This document shows, piece after piece, positions 16,494 to 24,805 of a stretch of DNA of 64,000 nucleotides (positions are counted from its first letter, which is position 1; every line of letters begins with the position of its first letter). Position numbers and translations under genes: made by a program. The DNA comes from Herbidospora daliensis (GTDB lineage: Bacteria; Actinomycetota; Actinomycetes; Streptosporangiales; Streptosporangiaceae): assembly GCF_001570585.1 (NCBI RefSeq), contig NZ_BBXF01000008.1, forward strand, positions 216,802 to 280,801, read 5' to 3'. Below the pieces are notes generated by a model. It was not told the DNA's origin, did not search any database, and worked only from the letters and a program-made list of their open reading frames with translations.

Positions 16494-17777
16494 CTAGGTG
16501 GGCGACACATTCTGGTTGAGGTGGAATATGTTCTCGGGATCCCATTTGCGCTTCAGTTCGGTCAGGCGCGGGAGATTGTCGCCGTACGCCAGCCGTACGC
16601 CCTCCTCGGCCAGGTGGTTGACCTCGGCCCCCACCGACCAGTCGCGGGTGGCCTGCCAGAGGTCGTCCGCCCAGGTCACGTGGGGTGCGGCCGGGGCGTC
16701 GCCGGGCCAGGCGGCGGCGATTTCGAGGCACCAGCGGGCGGTGCGGTGGAAGTAGGCGGTCTCCGACGGGCCGACCTCGGCGATGGCGCCGCCCAGCTCG
16801 GCCAGCAGGATCATCGTCGCCGGCGACGGGGGCGCGGAGCCGAACTCCACCAGGGTCTCGATCAGCGGCTCGGTCAGCGGCCCGCCCAGGTGGTGGCGCA
16901 TCCGGTAGGGCGTCGGGTGGTCCTGCCCGTCGTTGGCGTGCTGGAGGGCGGCGAACGTGGTCGGGCCGATCAGGTCGGCGAGCGGGGTGCCGAGGCCGCG
17001 TAACCAGGCCAGGTCGCGGTCGCCCGACAACCAGCAGACGGCCAGGAGGAAGACCGGCCGGCCGGGCTCGGGGAGGAACGGCGGCGCGCCCATGATCGCG
17101 GCCAGCACGCTCGCCTCGCGCGGGGCCTCCCACTCGGCCAGCGTGCGCAGGAGCGCGGGGGCCTCCTCCAGCGGGTAGAAGATCATGCCGCCGATGACCT
17201 GGTCGACCGGGCGCAGCCGCAGGGTGTACTGCAGCACGATCCCGAAGTTGCCGCCGCCTCCGCGCAGGCCCCAGAACAGGTCGGGGTTGTCGTCAGGGGA
17301 GGCGGTGACCACCTCGCCCGAGGCGGTCAGGACCTCGGCCGACAGCAGGTTGTCGCAGGCCAGGCCGTAGGACCGGCCGAGCCAGCCGTTGCCGCCGCCC
17401 AGGGTCAGCCCGGCCACGCCGACGCCGCCGACGTGGCCGCCCACGGGGGCCAGGCCGGTGGGGGCGGCGGCGTCGGTCAGTTCGCCCCAGCGCACGCCGG
17501 GGCCGACCGTCGCGACGTCGCCGGTGATCTCGATCGTCTTCATCGGGCCGAGGTCGAGGACCAGGCCGCCCTCGGTGGTGGCGAAGCCGGGGAAGCCGTG
17601 GCCGCCGCCTCTGACCGCGACCTCCAGGTTCGCCGACCGGGCGTGGGCCAACGCGGCGGCCGCGCCTGCCGCGTCGGAGCAGCGGGTGATCGCGGCCGGG
17701 CGCCGGTCGACGGCCCGGTTCCAGACCCGTCTCGCCGTGTCGTAGTCGTCATGGGCGGGGGTGATCAGTTCGTACAT
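16494..17777 (-). CDS. FAD-linked oxidase, berberine-bridge-enzyme-like
   Basis: 427 residues from ATG 17777 (MYELITPAHDDYDTARRVWN). The FAD_binding_4 domain shows VRGGGHGFPGFATTEGG, whose His is the usual site of covalent flavin attachment, then PVGGHVGGVGVAGLTLGGG and GNGWLGRSYGLACDN. The C-terminal BBE segment DPENIFHLNQN ends the protein. Such enzymes oxidise sugars or secondary metabolites using oxygen. No signal peptide. It lies 17 bp downstream of an alpha/beta hydrolase gene, on the same strand, so the two may be one operon. Substrate not predictable. Confidence 0.85.
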   Translation of the reverse strand: MYELITPAHDDYDTARRVWNRAVDRRPAAITRCSDAAGAAAALAHARSANLEVAVRGGGHGFPGFATTEGGLVLDLGPMKTIEITGDVATVGPGVRWGELTDAAAPTGLAPVGGHVGGVGVAGLTLGGGNGWLGRSYGLACDNLLSAEVLTASGEVVTASPDDNPDLFWGLRGGGGNFGIVLQYTLRLRPVDQVIGGMIFYPLEEAPALLRTLAEWEAPREASVLAAIMGAPPFLPEPGRPVFLLAVCWLSGDRDLAWLRGLGTPLADLIGPTTFAALQHANDGQDHPTPYRMRHHLGGPLTEPLIETLVEFGSAPPSPATMILLAELGGAIAEVGPSETAYFHRTARWCLEIAAAWPGDAPAAPHVTWADDLWQATRDWSVGAEVNHLAEEGVRLAYGDNLPRLTELKRKWDPENIFHLNQNVSPT

Positions 17778-17794
17778 CAACCAAGTCTGAACCG

Positions 17795-18424
17795 TCAGGA
17801 GCGGTTGATGAAGTCCGCGACCTCCTTCGGATGGCTCAGCATCGGCATGTGGCCGGCCGGGATGTCGGCCGTCTCGGCATGGGGCAGTCGGTCGTCGACC
17901 ATGCGGCGCATGAAGTCGATGGGGAAGAAGCGGTCCTCCGTACAGAACAGGAAACGCACGTGGACGTTGGGCCAGGCCTCCCCGGGAGCGTCGAAGACGG
18001 TGAACGACTGGTCGCGGGTGGCGGCCTCGCCGATCGCGACTCCCTCGGGGTCGACGCCGTTGTAGAAGACGGCCATCTCGTCGGAGGAGTCGACGCCGAG
18101 CTCGTGGTGGCCGGTGTTCTCCCACCATTCGCCGCCGGTCTCGCCGGGCTTGGGCACCATCGCGGTGAGGAGCACGATCGCGCGGGCCGGGACGCGGGCG
18201 GCGACCCTGGGAGCGGTCAGGCCGCCCAGCGAGTGGGCGACCACGACGACGTCGGTGCGGTCACCGACGGCCTCGACGGCCAGGTCGGCGTATTCGGGCA
18301 CGCCCGCCGCCGGGTCGCCCGTCGGCAGGTCGAGGGCGATCACCTCGCCGTCGAGCAGGGGCGCGAGCCGGCTCCAGTAGCCGGGCCCCGCGCCGCCGCC
18401 GGGTATTAGAACGTAAGTGCGCAT
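17795..18424 (-). CDS. Alpha/beta hydrolase
   Basis: 209 residues. It begins TYVLIPGGGAGPGYWSRLAP (oxyanion-hole loop), with nucleophile elbow VVAHSLGG at about 80-87, acid candidate in the FLFCTEDRFFPI segment and catalytic His near IPAGHMPMLSHP. This is the compact hydrolase type seen as EstC/salicylate-esterase-like proteins in actinomycetes. Ester substrate unknown. The gene is directly upstream of the flavin oxidase and divergent from the lyase gene, with only 23 bp between start codons, so promoters must overlap the coding ends. Confidence 0.8.
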   Translation of the reverse strand: MRTYVLIPGGGAGPGYWSRLAPLLDGEVIALDLPTGDPAAGVPEYADLAVEAVGDRTDVVVVAHSLGGLTAPRVAARVPARAIVLLTAMVPKPGETGGEWWENTGHHELGVDSSDEMAVFYNGVDPEGVAIGEAATRDQSFTVFDAPGEAWPNVHVRFLFCTEDRFFPIDFMRRMVDDRLPHAETADIPAGHMPMLSHPKEVADFINRS

Positions 18425-18447
18425 GCTTCTACCCTAAGCTGGGGCGC

Positions 18448-20160
18448 ATGCTCTCGCGGCGTGCTTTCCTGGCCGGGGTCGTGCTGCCGGCGGCCGGGGG
18501 CCGCGACGACGTCTGGCCGGCGCTGGAGCGCAACTGGCTGGCCGTCTCGTCCCGGGGCGAGCCGTCGTCGCCCGAACAGGCGATGGCCCGGGAGTTCCGC
18601 CGCACGGGCGATCCGGCGCTCAAGAGGAAAGTCGTCGGCGAGATCGACCGGGCGGTCCGGGTGGCCTACCACGCGGGGGCGGTCAAGGCCGGGAACTGGT
18701 GGAACTGGGAGATCGGCCTGCCCCGGTGGCTGCTCGACCTCGCGATCCTCGTCGGCCACCGCGACGACGACCTGATCGCGGCGGTCGACCACTTCGTCCG
18801 GCCGTGGCGGCTGCTGTTCTACCGGGGCACCAGCACCGCCGCCAACCGCGCCGACCTGTGCCTGGTCACGCTGCTCAACGGCATCCTGGCGCGCGACCCG
18901 CGAAAGATCTCCCGCGCCGCCGGGGCGCTCTCTCCGGTCTTCCGGTACGTCACCGAAGGCGACGGCCTCCACCGCGACGGCTCGTTCATCCAGCATTCGA
19001 CCGTGCCCTACCAGGGCACCTACGGGGCGTCGATGCTCCACGGGATCGGCGCGATCCTGCGAACGCTGCGCGGCACCCCGTGGGAGATCACCGATCCGGC
19101 CCTCCAGAACGTCTTCGGCAGCGTCGAACACTCCTTCCTGCCCTTCCTCCACGAGGGCCGGATGATGGACCTGGTCAGCGGGCGGGCGGTCGCGCGCAAG
19201 CCGTACGGAGACCGGAGAAGGGCCCGCGCCTTCGCCGACGCGCTCGACCTGCTCGGCGAGTCGGCCCCCGCCTCCCAGCGTTCTCGCTGGCGCGAACTGA
19301 TCGCGAACCCGCCGACCGGCCACCGCCTGATGCCGGCCAGCGCCCGCGCGGTCCACCGCGGCGACGGCTGGGTGGCCGCGCTCAGCATGGCCTCCCACCG
19401 GGTCGCCCACTACGAGCACGGCAACGGCGAGAACCTGCGCGGCTGGCACACCGGGGCCGGAATGCTCTATTGGTGGGGCGAGGGCCACGGCGACCACTAC
19501 TCGGGCGACTTCTGGCACACCGTCGACCCCTACCGGCTGCCCGGCACGACGGTCTCCACCAAACGCCTGCCCGACGGCGCGGGCGGAGCCTGGGGCGAGA
19601 ACTGCCCGCCCGCGCGGTGGGTGGGCGGGGCCTCCGACGGCGTGCACGCCACCGTCGGCCAGCACCTCTTCGGCCTGGAGAGCACCCTGGAGGCCCGCAA
19701 GTCGTGGATCTTCCTCGACGACATGGTGGTCTGCCTGGGCGCCGGGATCACCTGCCGTGACGGCGTTCCGGTCGAGACGATCGTCGACAACCGCCGCACC
19801 CACGCCCGGCTCACCGTCGGCGACGGCTGGGCCCACCTGGAGGGCCACGGCGGCTACCTCTTCGACGGCTCACTCCGCGTCGACCAGGGCGAATACACCA
19901 CGCTCTGGTTCGACCACGGCACCGACCCAACTGACGCCCGCTACTTCTACGCGCTGCTGCCCAACGCCGACCTGGCCGCCACGAAGGCGGCCCGGGTCAC
20001 CGTCGTGGCCAACACGCCCGCCGCGCAGGGCGTGACCACGGGCGGCCTGACCGCCGTGAACTTCTGGCGACCGGGAACGGCCGCCGGCATCACGGTCACC
20101 GAGCCGTCGGCGATCCTCTACCGGCCGGGCCGCTCCCTGGTCGCCGAAGCGCAGGGTTAA
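18448..20160 (+). CDS. Polysaccharide lyase family 8-like enzyme (hyaluronate/xanthan lyase type)
   Basis: 570 residues. N-terminus MLSRRAFLAGVVLPAAG is a twin-arginine-type or hydrophobic signal. The helical alpha/alpha-toroid part carries the family signature: NWWNWEIG (active-site Asn), DGSFIQHSTVPYQGTYG (catalytic His and Tyr) and the NGENLRGWHTGAGMLYWW aromatic patch. The beta part follows (WHTVDPYRLPGTT). It cleaves an acidic polysaccharide by beta-elimination; hyaluronan, chondroitin or xanthan cannot be told apart here. At 570 residues it is shorter than typical PL8 enzymes (about 750), so the last C-terminal beta domain appears reduced. Its TAA overlaps the stop of the convergent TIMP-like gene. 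Confidence 0.85.
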   Translation: MLSRRAFLAGVVLPAAGGRDDVWPALERNWLAVSSRGEPSSPEQAMAREFRRTGDPALKRKVVGEIDRAVRVAYHAGAVKAGNWWNWEIGLPRWLLDLAILVGHRDDDLIAAVDHFVRPWRLLFYRGTSTAANRADLCLVTLLNGILARDPRKISRAAGALSPVFRYVTEGDGLHRDGSFIQHSTVPYQGTYGASMLHGIGAILRTLRGTPWEITDPALQNVFGSVEHSFLPFLHEGRMMDLVSGRAVARKPYGDRRRARAFADALDLLGESAPASQRSRWRELIANPPTGHRLMPASARAVHRGDGWVAALSMASHRVAHYEHGNGENLRGWHTGAGMLYWWGEGHGDHYSGDFWHTVDPYRLPGTTVSTKRLPDGAGGAWGENCPPARWVGGASDGVHATVGQHLFGLESTLEARKSWIFLDDMVVCLGAGITCRDGVPVETIVDNRRTHARLTVGDGWAHLEGHGGYLFDGSLRVDQGEYTTLWFDHGTDPTDARYFYALLPNADLAATKAARVTVVANTPAAQGVTTGGLTAVNFWRPGTAAGITVTEPSAILYRPGRSLVAEAQG

Positions 20161-20642
20161 CGCACCCTCCGGGGCTTGCCGAGCTGCTTGATCGTCTTCG
20201 GGTCGGCCCCCTTGGGCAGGTCGGCCGCGGTGATGGGCCCCTTGCCGTGGGCGACCTTCATGTTGGGCAGGCACATGTTCGTGGCCAGCCGCCCCTCCCA
20301 CTTGTAGACGAACACCAGATACCGCGCGCCCCGCGAGAACTCGGCGCCACAGGCCGCCGTCTGCGTGGGCGTGCCCACCGAGACGACCCGCTTCGGCTTT
20401 CCCTTGTACGCATGGTCGACCCGGAAGCTGTAGGTGACCGGCCGTTCCGGGTCCCACCTGTCCTTCGGCCGTCTCACCGTCTTGACGGTGCCGGTGAACA
20501 CCAGCGCCGAGCTCTTCAGGTGCCGGGGAACCTCGGGAGGCATGCAGCTACAGGCGTAGGAAGGCGTCGCCCCGAAGACGAGGGTGCCTAAAACGAGGGT
20601 GAGAACGATCACGATTCGACGCAGCATGCCCCTGAAACGCAA
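20157..20642 (-). CDS. Secreted TIMP/netrin-like (OB-fold) cysteine-rich protein
   Basis: 161 residues. A signal peptide (about 1-30, ending TPSYA) would be cut to leave CSCMPPEVPRHLKSSALVFTG as the new N-terminus. A mature protein starting Cys-x-Cys-x-Pro-Pro followed by a strand ending FTGTV is the hallmark of TIMP-type metalloproteinase inhibitors and related NTR domains; further cysteines (AACGAEF, NMCLPN) could pair with them. The C-terminus is basic. Bacterial members of this fold are mostly uncharacterised. The inhibitor activity is an analogy, not shown. Three secreted zinc peptidases lie 4-6 kb to the left. Confidence 0.65.
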   Translation of the reverse strand: MRFRGMLRRIVIVLTLVLGTLVFGATPSYACSCMPPEVPRHLKSSALVFTGTVKTVRRPKDRWDPERPVTYSFRVDHAYKGKPKRVVSVGTPTQTAACGAEFSRGARYLVFVYKWEGRLATNMCLPNMKVAHGKGPITAADLPKGADPKTIKQLGKPRRVR

Positions 20643-20772
20643 ACCGATGCCGAACGGTTCGGGCGAAAAACCTGGGTTGGGCTAGTCGCGATCAAGAGAG
20701 GCCACTACGCTTGGCCAGCAGTGAATCCGCCGTGTGTCCGCGGGCCTTTTCTCATTTCATTGGGGTGGCTAC

Positions 20773-21129
20773 GTGTCGGGGCCCGGCGTTGAGTTCCTGC
20801 TCGCCAATGTGCTGCAAGGTGTCGCCGACCTTTCCGGGGTCGACGGGGCCGCCCTTCGCCTGCTCGACGACTCCGATCGGCTCCGCATGATCGGAGCCAC
20901 CGACGAAGACGGCTGGGTTCTCGAGCGCGCGGGCTGCTCGGCCCTGTCCGTTCCCCTGGTCGAGGGCCGAGAAGTCATCGGGGAGCTCACTCTCTACACG
21001 CACGAGCGTCACGAGTGGAGCCGTTCCGAGGTGGAAAAAGGCGCGCGGCTGGGCGAGCTCGTCGTCGTCGCTCTTGAAGCCATGGCCGGGGGCAGGACTG
21101 AGTCCTCCGCCTCTGGGCAGGTGAGATGA
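20773..21129 (+). CDS. GAF-domain protein
   Basis: 118 residues if started at GTG 20773, which has GGGGTGG upstream; a GTG at 20734 would add 13 residues that look non-native. The body reads as a single GAF fold: FLLANVLQGVADLSGVDGAA, then RMIGATDEDGWVLERAG, LSVPLVEGREVIGELTLYTHE, and a last helix. Ligand unknown. It lacks an effector domain, but its TGA overlaps the ATG of a GAF-ANTAR gene (ATGA), so it may work as a sensor subunit for it. Confidence 0.7.
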   Translation: MSGPGVEFLLANVLQGVADLSGVDGAALRLLDDSDRLRMIGATDEDGWVLERAGCSALSVPLVEGREVIGELTLYTHERHEWSRSEVEKGARLGELVVVALEAMAGGRTESSASGQVR

Positions 21130-21911
21130 CCACGAAGCTACCTCTCCACGACCGCGCCGGCGCACAGGTGAGGTTCACGGGAGGATACGGAATGACCCAT
21201 ATCGATCCAGAAGCGCTCGTCGCGAGCTTGCGGCGAATGCAGAAGGCCGCTCCGGCGACCGGGATCGTGTACCACCTTGAGCGGATCGTCCAGGTCGTCG
21301 ACCGGATCTTCGGATATTCCGGGGCCGGCCTGATGTTCGCCGATCCCGATCGCACCCTGCGATACCTGTTCGCCACCGACGAGGCGGGACGCAGCCTCGA
21401 ACACGCCCAGGCGACCGTCCAGGCGGGGCCCTGTGTGGCCGCGTACACGACCGACGACGCCGTGACCACGTACGACGTCCGGAAGGACGACCGCTGGCCC
21501 GATCTCGCGGCGCTGCTGCACCCCGATGTGCGGGCCGTCGCGGGCGTGCCGGTACGTCTCGGCGGAGAGCCCGTCGGAACGCTGAACGTCTACCAGGACA
21601 CCACCCACGACTGGGAGGAGTCCGACACCGAGGCGTTGCACGCCTACGCCCATGTGATCGAGCAGGTCATCGCCGCCGCCGTCGAGGCGGAGGAGAAGTC
21701 CCAGCTCGCCGACCAGCTCCAATACGCGCTCGACTACCGCGTGGTCATCGAACGGGCCATCGGTTACCTGATGGGCAAGCACGACCTGACCGCCAGCCAG
21801 GCCTTCACGGGCCTGCGCAAACAGGCCAGGGACAGTCGCCGGAGGGTTGCCGATCTGGCCGCCGAACTGCTCGGGGAACAGGGTCGTGGAGATCCGGACC
21901 ACGCGATCTGA
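21126..21911 (+). CDS. GAF-ANTAR antiterminator-type regulator
   Basis: 261 residues. A GAF domain spans about 45-180 (GAGLMFADPDRTLRYLFATD; QAGPCVAAYTTDDAVTTYDV; VPVRLGGEPVGTLNVYQDTT). The ANTAR helices follow (about 190-250): LQYALDYRVVIERAIGYLMG, then DLTASQAFTGLRKQARDSRR. ANTAR domains bind paired-hexaloop RNA and prevent transcription termination, so this is a predicted RNA-binding regulator responding to a GAF signal. An internal ATG at 21192 (GMTHIDPEAL) is an alternative start. Middle gene of a GAF, GAF-ANTAR, STAS trio. Confidence 0.9.
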   Translation: MTTKLPLHDRAGAQVRFTGGYGMTHIDPEALVASLRRMQKAAPATGIVYHLERIVQVVDRIFGYSGAGLMFADPDRTLRYLFATDEAGRSLEHAQATVQAGPCVAAYTTDDAVTTYDVRKDDRWPDLAALLHPDVRAVAGVPVRLGGEPVGTLNVYQDTTHDWEESDTEALHAYAHVIEQVIAAAVEAEEKSQLADQLQYALDYRVVIERAIGYLMGKHDLTASQAFTGLRKQARDSRRRVADLAAELLGEQGRGDPDHAI

Positions 21912-22326
21912 CCTGATGACCACGATCATCCTGCAAGGTGATCTCGACGTCTTCGGCGCCGTGGAACTCCGCCGCGCCGTCTGGAGGGCCGGCCGGGCCG
22001 CGCATCTGCGGCTCGACCTGGCCAAGGTGACGTTCATCGACGTCGCGGGCGCCCGGACCCTGCTCTGGGCGCACCGCAGGGCCCGCGGGCGGGTCTCCTT
22101 CGCGAACCCGCCCGAGGGGGTGCTCCGGCTGCTGCGGCTGCTCGACTTCGACCGGTACCTCGAAGTGGATACGCTGGCCGGTGATGTCGTACCGAATGTT
22201 CTTCACGTGGGTCCTGCGCCGTACCGACGCGGAGAAGATCCACCATCTGACGATTCGACTGCTGGCGACCCTGTCGGTCCTGCCGGTCGTGAAACGGATC
22301 CTCCACGCCGTCCTGGCCCCCCGTGA
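21886..22326 (+). CDS. STAS-domain protein (anti-sigma antagonist-like, lacks the phospho-Ser)
   Basis: 146 residues from GTG 21886 (VEIRTTRSDLMTTIILQGDL), with ATG 21916 as alternative. The STAS fold is clear: ILQGDLDVFGAVELRRAV, LRLDLAKVTFIDVAGARTLL, then a final helix to LDFDRYLEV. In SpoIIAA-type antagonists the loop reads D-S-S-G with a phosphorylated Ser; here it is D-V-A-G, so regulation by kinase phosphorylation at that site is not possible. The last 48 codons run out of frame over the start of pyrD (143-nt overlap), giving a Pro-rich tail without a recognisable fold. Confidence 0.7.
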   Translation: MEIRTTRSDLMTTIILQGDLDVFGAVELRRAVWRAGRAAHLRLDLAKVTFIDVAGARTLLWAHRRARGRVSFANPPEGVLRLLRLLDFDRYLEVDTLAGDVVPNVLHVGPAPYRRGEDPPSDDSTAGDPVGPAGRETDPPRRPGPP

Positions 22327-23248
22327 CGAGTCCCTGCGGGTCCAGGCGTTCGGGGTGCACTTCCCGACGCCGTTCGGGCTCGCGGCCGGGTTCGACAAGA
22401 ACGCCGAGTGCGTCCCGGCGCTGAGCGCGCTGGGCTTCGGCCACGTCGAGGTCGGCACGATCACGGCCCACGCTCAGCCCGGCAATGCCCGCCCGCGCCT
22501 GTTCCGGCTGGTCCCGGAGAAGGCGATCATCAACCGGATGGGCTTCAACAACGAGGGCGCCAAGATGGCCGCCCGCCGGTTGAAGCGGGTGCGCGGGGTG
22601 CCCGCGGTGGTCGGCGTGAACATCGGCAAGACCAAGGTCGTGCCCGAGGAGGAGGCGACCCGCGACTACGTCGCCAGCGCCAGGGTGCTCGCCGGGCTGG
22701 CCGACTACCTGGTCGTCAACGTCTCCTCGCCCAACACGCCGGGCCTGCGCAACCTGCAGGCGGTCGACCTGCTGCGCCCGCTGCTGACCGAGGTCAAGGC
22801 GGTCGCGGGCCGCACCCCGCTGCTGGTGAAGATCGCCCCTGACCTGGCCGACGAGGACGTCGACGAGGTCGCCGAGCTCGCCGCCGAGCTGGGCCTGGCC
22901 GGCATCATCGCGACCAACACCACGATCAGCCGCGCGGGCGTCGCCAGCACCGAGACCGGGGGCCTGTCGGGCCGTCCGCTGAAAGACCGGTCGCTTGAGG
23001 TGCTGCGCCGCCTCCACGCCAAGGTCGGCGACCGACTGGTTCTGGTCTCGGTCGGCGGCGTCGAAGACGTCGACGACGTCTGGGAGCGCCTGCTGGCCGG
23101 CGCCACGCTGGTCCAGGGCTACACCGGCCTGATCTACGGCGGCCCGCTGTGGGCCTCGACCATCAACCGGCAGTTGTCCCGCCGCCTGCGTCGCCACGGT
23201 CTTTCCTCGGTACGCGACCTACATGCTCGGGCGGGTCGAGTCGGCTGA
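22184..23248 (+). CDS. pyrD: Dihydroorotate dehydrogenase (quinone), class 2
   Basis: 354 residues. The N-terminal helical pair (SYRMFFTWVLRRTDAEKIHH) is the membrane-associating extension of class 2 enzymes, which pass electrons to quinone. FMN-site motifs follow: TPFGLAAGFDKNAECVPALS, NRMGFNNEGAK, VNVSSPNTPGLRNLQ with the catalytic Ser, and TNTTISRAGV near the C-terminal barrel end (VSVGGVEDVDDVWERLLAGA). It catalyses the fourth step of pyrimidine synthesis. ATG 22184 chosen, GTG 22181 possible; either way it starts inside the STAS gene. Its end overlaps the convergent hexosaminidase gene by 30 nt. Confidence 0.95.
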   Translation: MSYRMFFTWVLRRTDAEKIHHLTIRLLATLSVLPVVKRILHAVLAPRDESLRVQAFGVHFPTPFGLAAGFDKNAECVPALSALGFGHVEVGTITAHAQPGNARPRLFRLVPEKAIINRMGFNNEGAKMAARRLKRVRGVPAVVGVNIGKTKVVPEEEATRDYVASARVLAGLADYLVVNVSSPNTPGLRNLQAVDLLRPLLTEVKAVAGRTPLLVKIAPDLADEDVDEVAELAAELGLAGIIATNTTISRAGVASTETGGLSGRPLKDRSLEVLRRLHAKVGDRLVLVSVGGVEDVDDVWERLLAGATLVQGYTGLIYGGPLWASTINRQLSRRLRRHGLSSVRDLHARAGRVG

Positions 23249-24802
23249 CAGCGTCAGCTCGTCGAGATGGCGCATGACGGCGGCCACGTCGTTGCGGCCC
23301 GGTGTGTGGGGCCGTGAGCGCTGCCAGGGCCGGGGGCCGTCGAGCGGGCGGTAGTTGACGCCCACGGCGTCGAGCCGGCCGAGATGGTGCTCCAGGCGGC
23401 CCGGGAAGTCCGGCGCCGCCGGGCGGCCCGTCCAGGCGATCTCGGCCATGGCGCAGCCCCGGGGCCACGCCTTGTAGTCGAGGGTGCGGGCGTCGGGGAT
23501 GTGCTCCGACCACAACTGGAACTGCGCGCCCGGGTACCCCGAGACGTCGAAGGCCGCGACGTCGGCCACGGTGATCGTCTCGCCCAGCGCGGCCGGTTCG
23601 TCGGCCGAGGCGGCCTCGGCGTAGTCGAAGTAGAGCGGGAACACCGGCGTGAGGACCACGTCGTGCCCCGCGGCGGCGGCCCGCCGGGCGACGTTCATGC
23701 CCCGCCAGGGCATCACGATCGTGTCCGCGCGCAACATGCCGCTGACGAACGCCTCGTCCCACACCACCGCGCGGCTGCCCCGCTGGGCCAGCAGGTCGGC
23801 CAGCTGCCGCAGGAACCAGGCGTGCAGGTCGCCCGGCGTGGCCAGGCCCTGAGCCCGCTGGAAGGCGGTGATCTCGGTGGACGCGGCCCAGGCGTCGAGC
23901 ACGCACTCGTCGCCGCCGATGTGGAAGAACGGGGTGTCGCCGAGCGCGCCGAGGATCTCGTCGACGACGGCGGCCAGGAAGTCGATCGTCTTCGGCAGCG
24001 GGGCGAGGATCGCGGGGGAGATGCCCCACCGCTCCAGCACCAGGTGCCGCTGGGCCGGGTCGGCGCCGAACTCGGGGTAGGCGGCCAGGATGGCCGACGC
24101 GTGGCCCGGAACGTCGATCTCCGGCACGACCGTGACCGCCCTTTCCCGGGCATAGGCCGCGATCTCCCGCAGATCGTCGAGCGTGTAGAAGCCGCCGTGG
24201 GGGGTCGCGTCGTACGTCTGGGGCTCGCCCTTGCGCGAGGTGATGGTCTGGGCGCGGTGGGAGCCGATCTCGTGCAGGCGCGGATAGGCCCGCGACTCGA
24301 CCCGCCAGCCCTGGTCGTCGGCCAGGTGGAGGTGCAGCCGGTTGAGCTTGTGCATCGCCAGCAGGTCGATCATCCGCAGCACGTCGTGCTTGGGCAGGAA
24401 GTGCCGGGAGACGTCGAGGTGCGCGCCGCGCCACGAGAGCGCCGGAGCGTCCTCCACACGCACGCAGGGGACGTCATATGCCGAAAGCGGCGAAACGGCG
24501 CGGAAGGCGTCGTGGGGGAGCAGCTGGCGCAGGGTCTGCGCGGCGTAGAAGGCGCCCGCGGCGTCGCCCGCCACGATCTCGACGCCGTCGGCCGTCACGG
24601 TCAGGGTGGACGACTCGGGGGCGCCGTGGCGGCGTACCGAAACAGGGTGGTCGCCCGCGACGGGGCCGAGGGCCGCGAGCGCCCGCCGGACCGGCTCGGC
24701 GAGGTCTCCGCCGACGCCGAAACCGGGCGCGAGCGGGAACGCGCCCGGGAGGGGTTCGACGGACCGGGGGGCAGGCAGGAAGTCGCGCATGCCCTCGATC
24801 AT
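23219..24802 (-). CDS. Beta-N-acetylhexosaminidase, glycoside hydrolase family 20
   Basis: 527 residues. An N-terminal GH20b-type domain is followed by the barrel: GAHLDVSRHFLPKHDVLRMI, LHLHLADDQGWRVES, PEIDVPGHASAIL and FFHIGGDECV, whose Asp-Glu pair is the catalytic dyad of substrate-assisted catalysis. The C-terminal part has the Trp-rich sugar pocket (FQLWSEHI, IAWTGRP). It removes terminal GlcNAc or GalNAc. No signal peptide is visible, so it may be cytoplasmic. It begins 3 nt after the stop of a peptidoglycan amidase gene, suggesting joint work on cell-wall fragments. ATG 24802 used; ATG 24790 is possible. Confidence 0.9.
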   Translation of the reverse strand: MIEGMRDFLPAPRSVEPLPGAFPLAPGFGVGGDLAEPVRRALAALGPVAGDHPVSVRRHGAPESSTLTVTADGVEIVAGDAAGAFYAAQTLRQLLPHDAFRAVSPLSAYDVPCVRVEDAPALSWRGAHLDVSRHFLPKHDVLRMIDLLAMHKLNRLHLHLADDQGWRVESRAYPRLHEIGSHRAQTITSRKGEPQTYDATPHGGFYTLDDLREIAAYARERAVTVVPEIDVPGHASAILAAYPEFGADPAQRHLVLERWGISPAILAPLPKTIDFLAAVVDEILGALGDTPFFHIGGDECVLDAWAASTEITAFQRAQGLATPGDLHAWFLRQLADLLAQRGSRAVVWDEAFVSGMLRADTIVMPWRGMNVARRAAAAGHDVVLTPVFPLYFDYAEAASADEPAALGETITVADVAAFDVSGYPGAQFQLWSEHIPDARTLDYKAWPRGCAMAEIAWTGRPAAPDFPGRLEHHLGRLDAVGVNYRPLDGPRPWQRSRPHTPGRNDVAAVMRHLDELTLSADSTRPSM

Positions 24803-24805
24803 GGG

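Noticed and set aside
20734..20772. Upstream GTG start for the GAF protein
   Set aside because: No ribosome site, and the added residues do not look like part of a GAF domain; kept only as an alternative.
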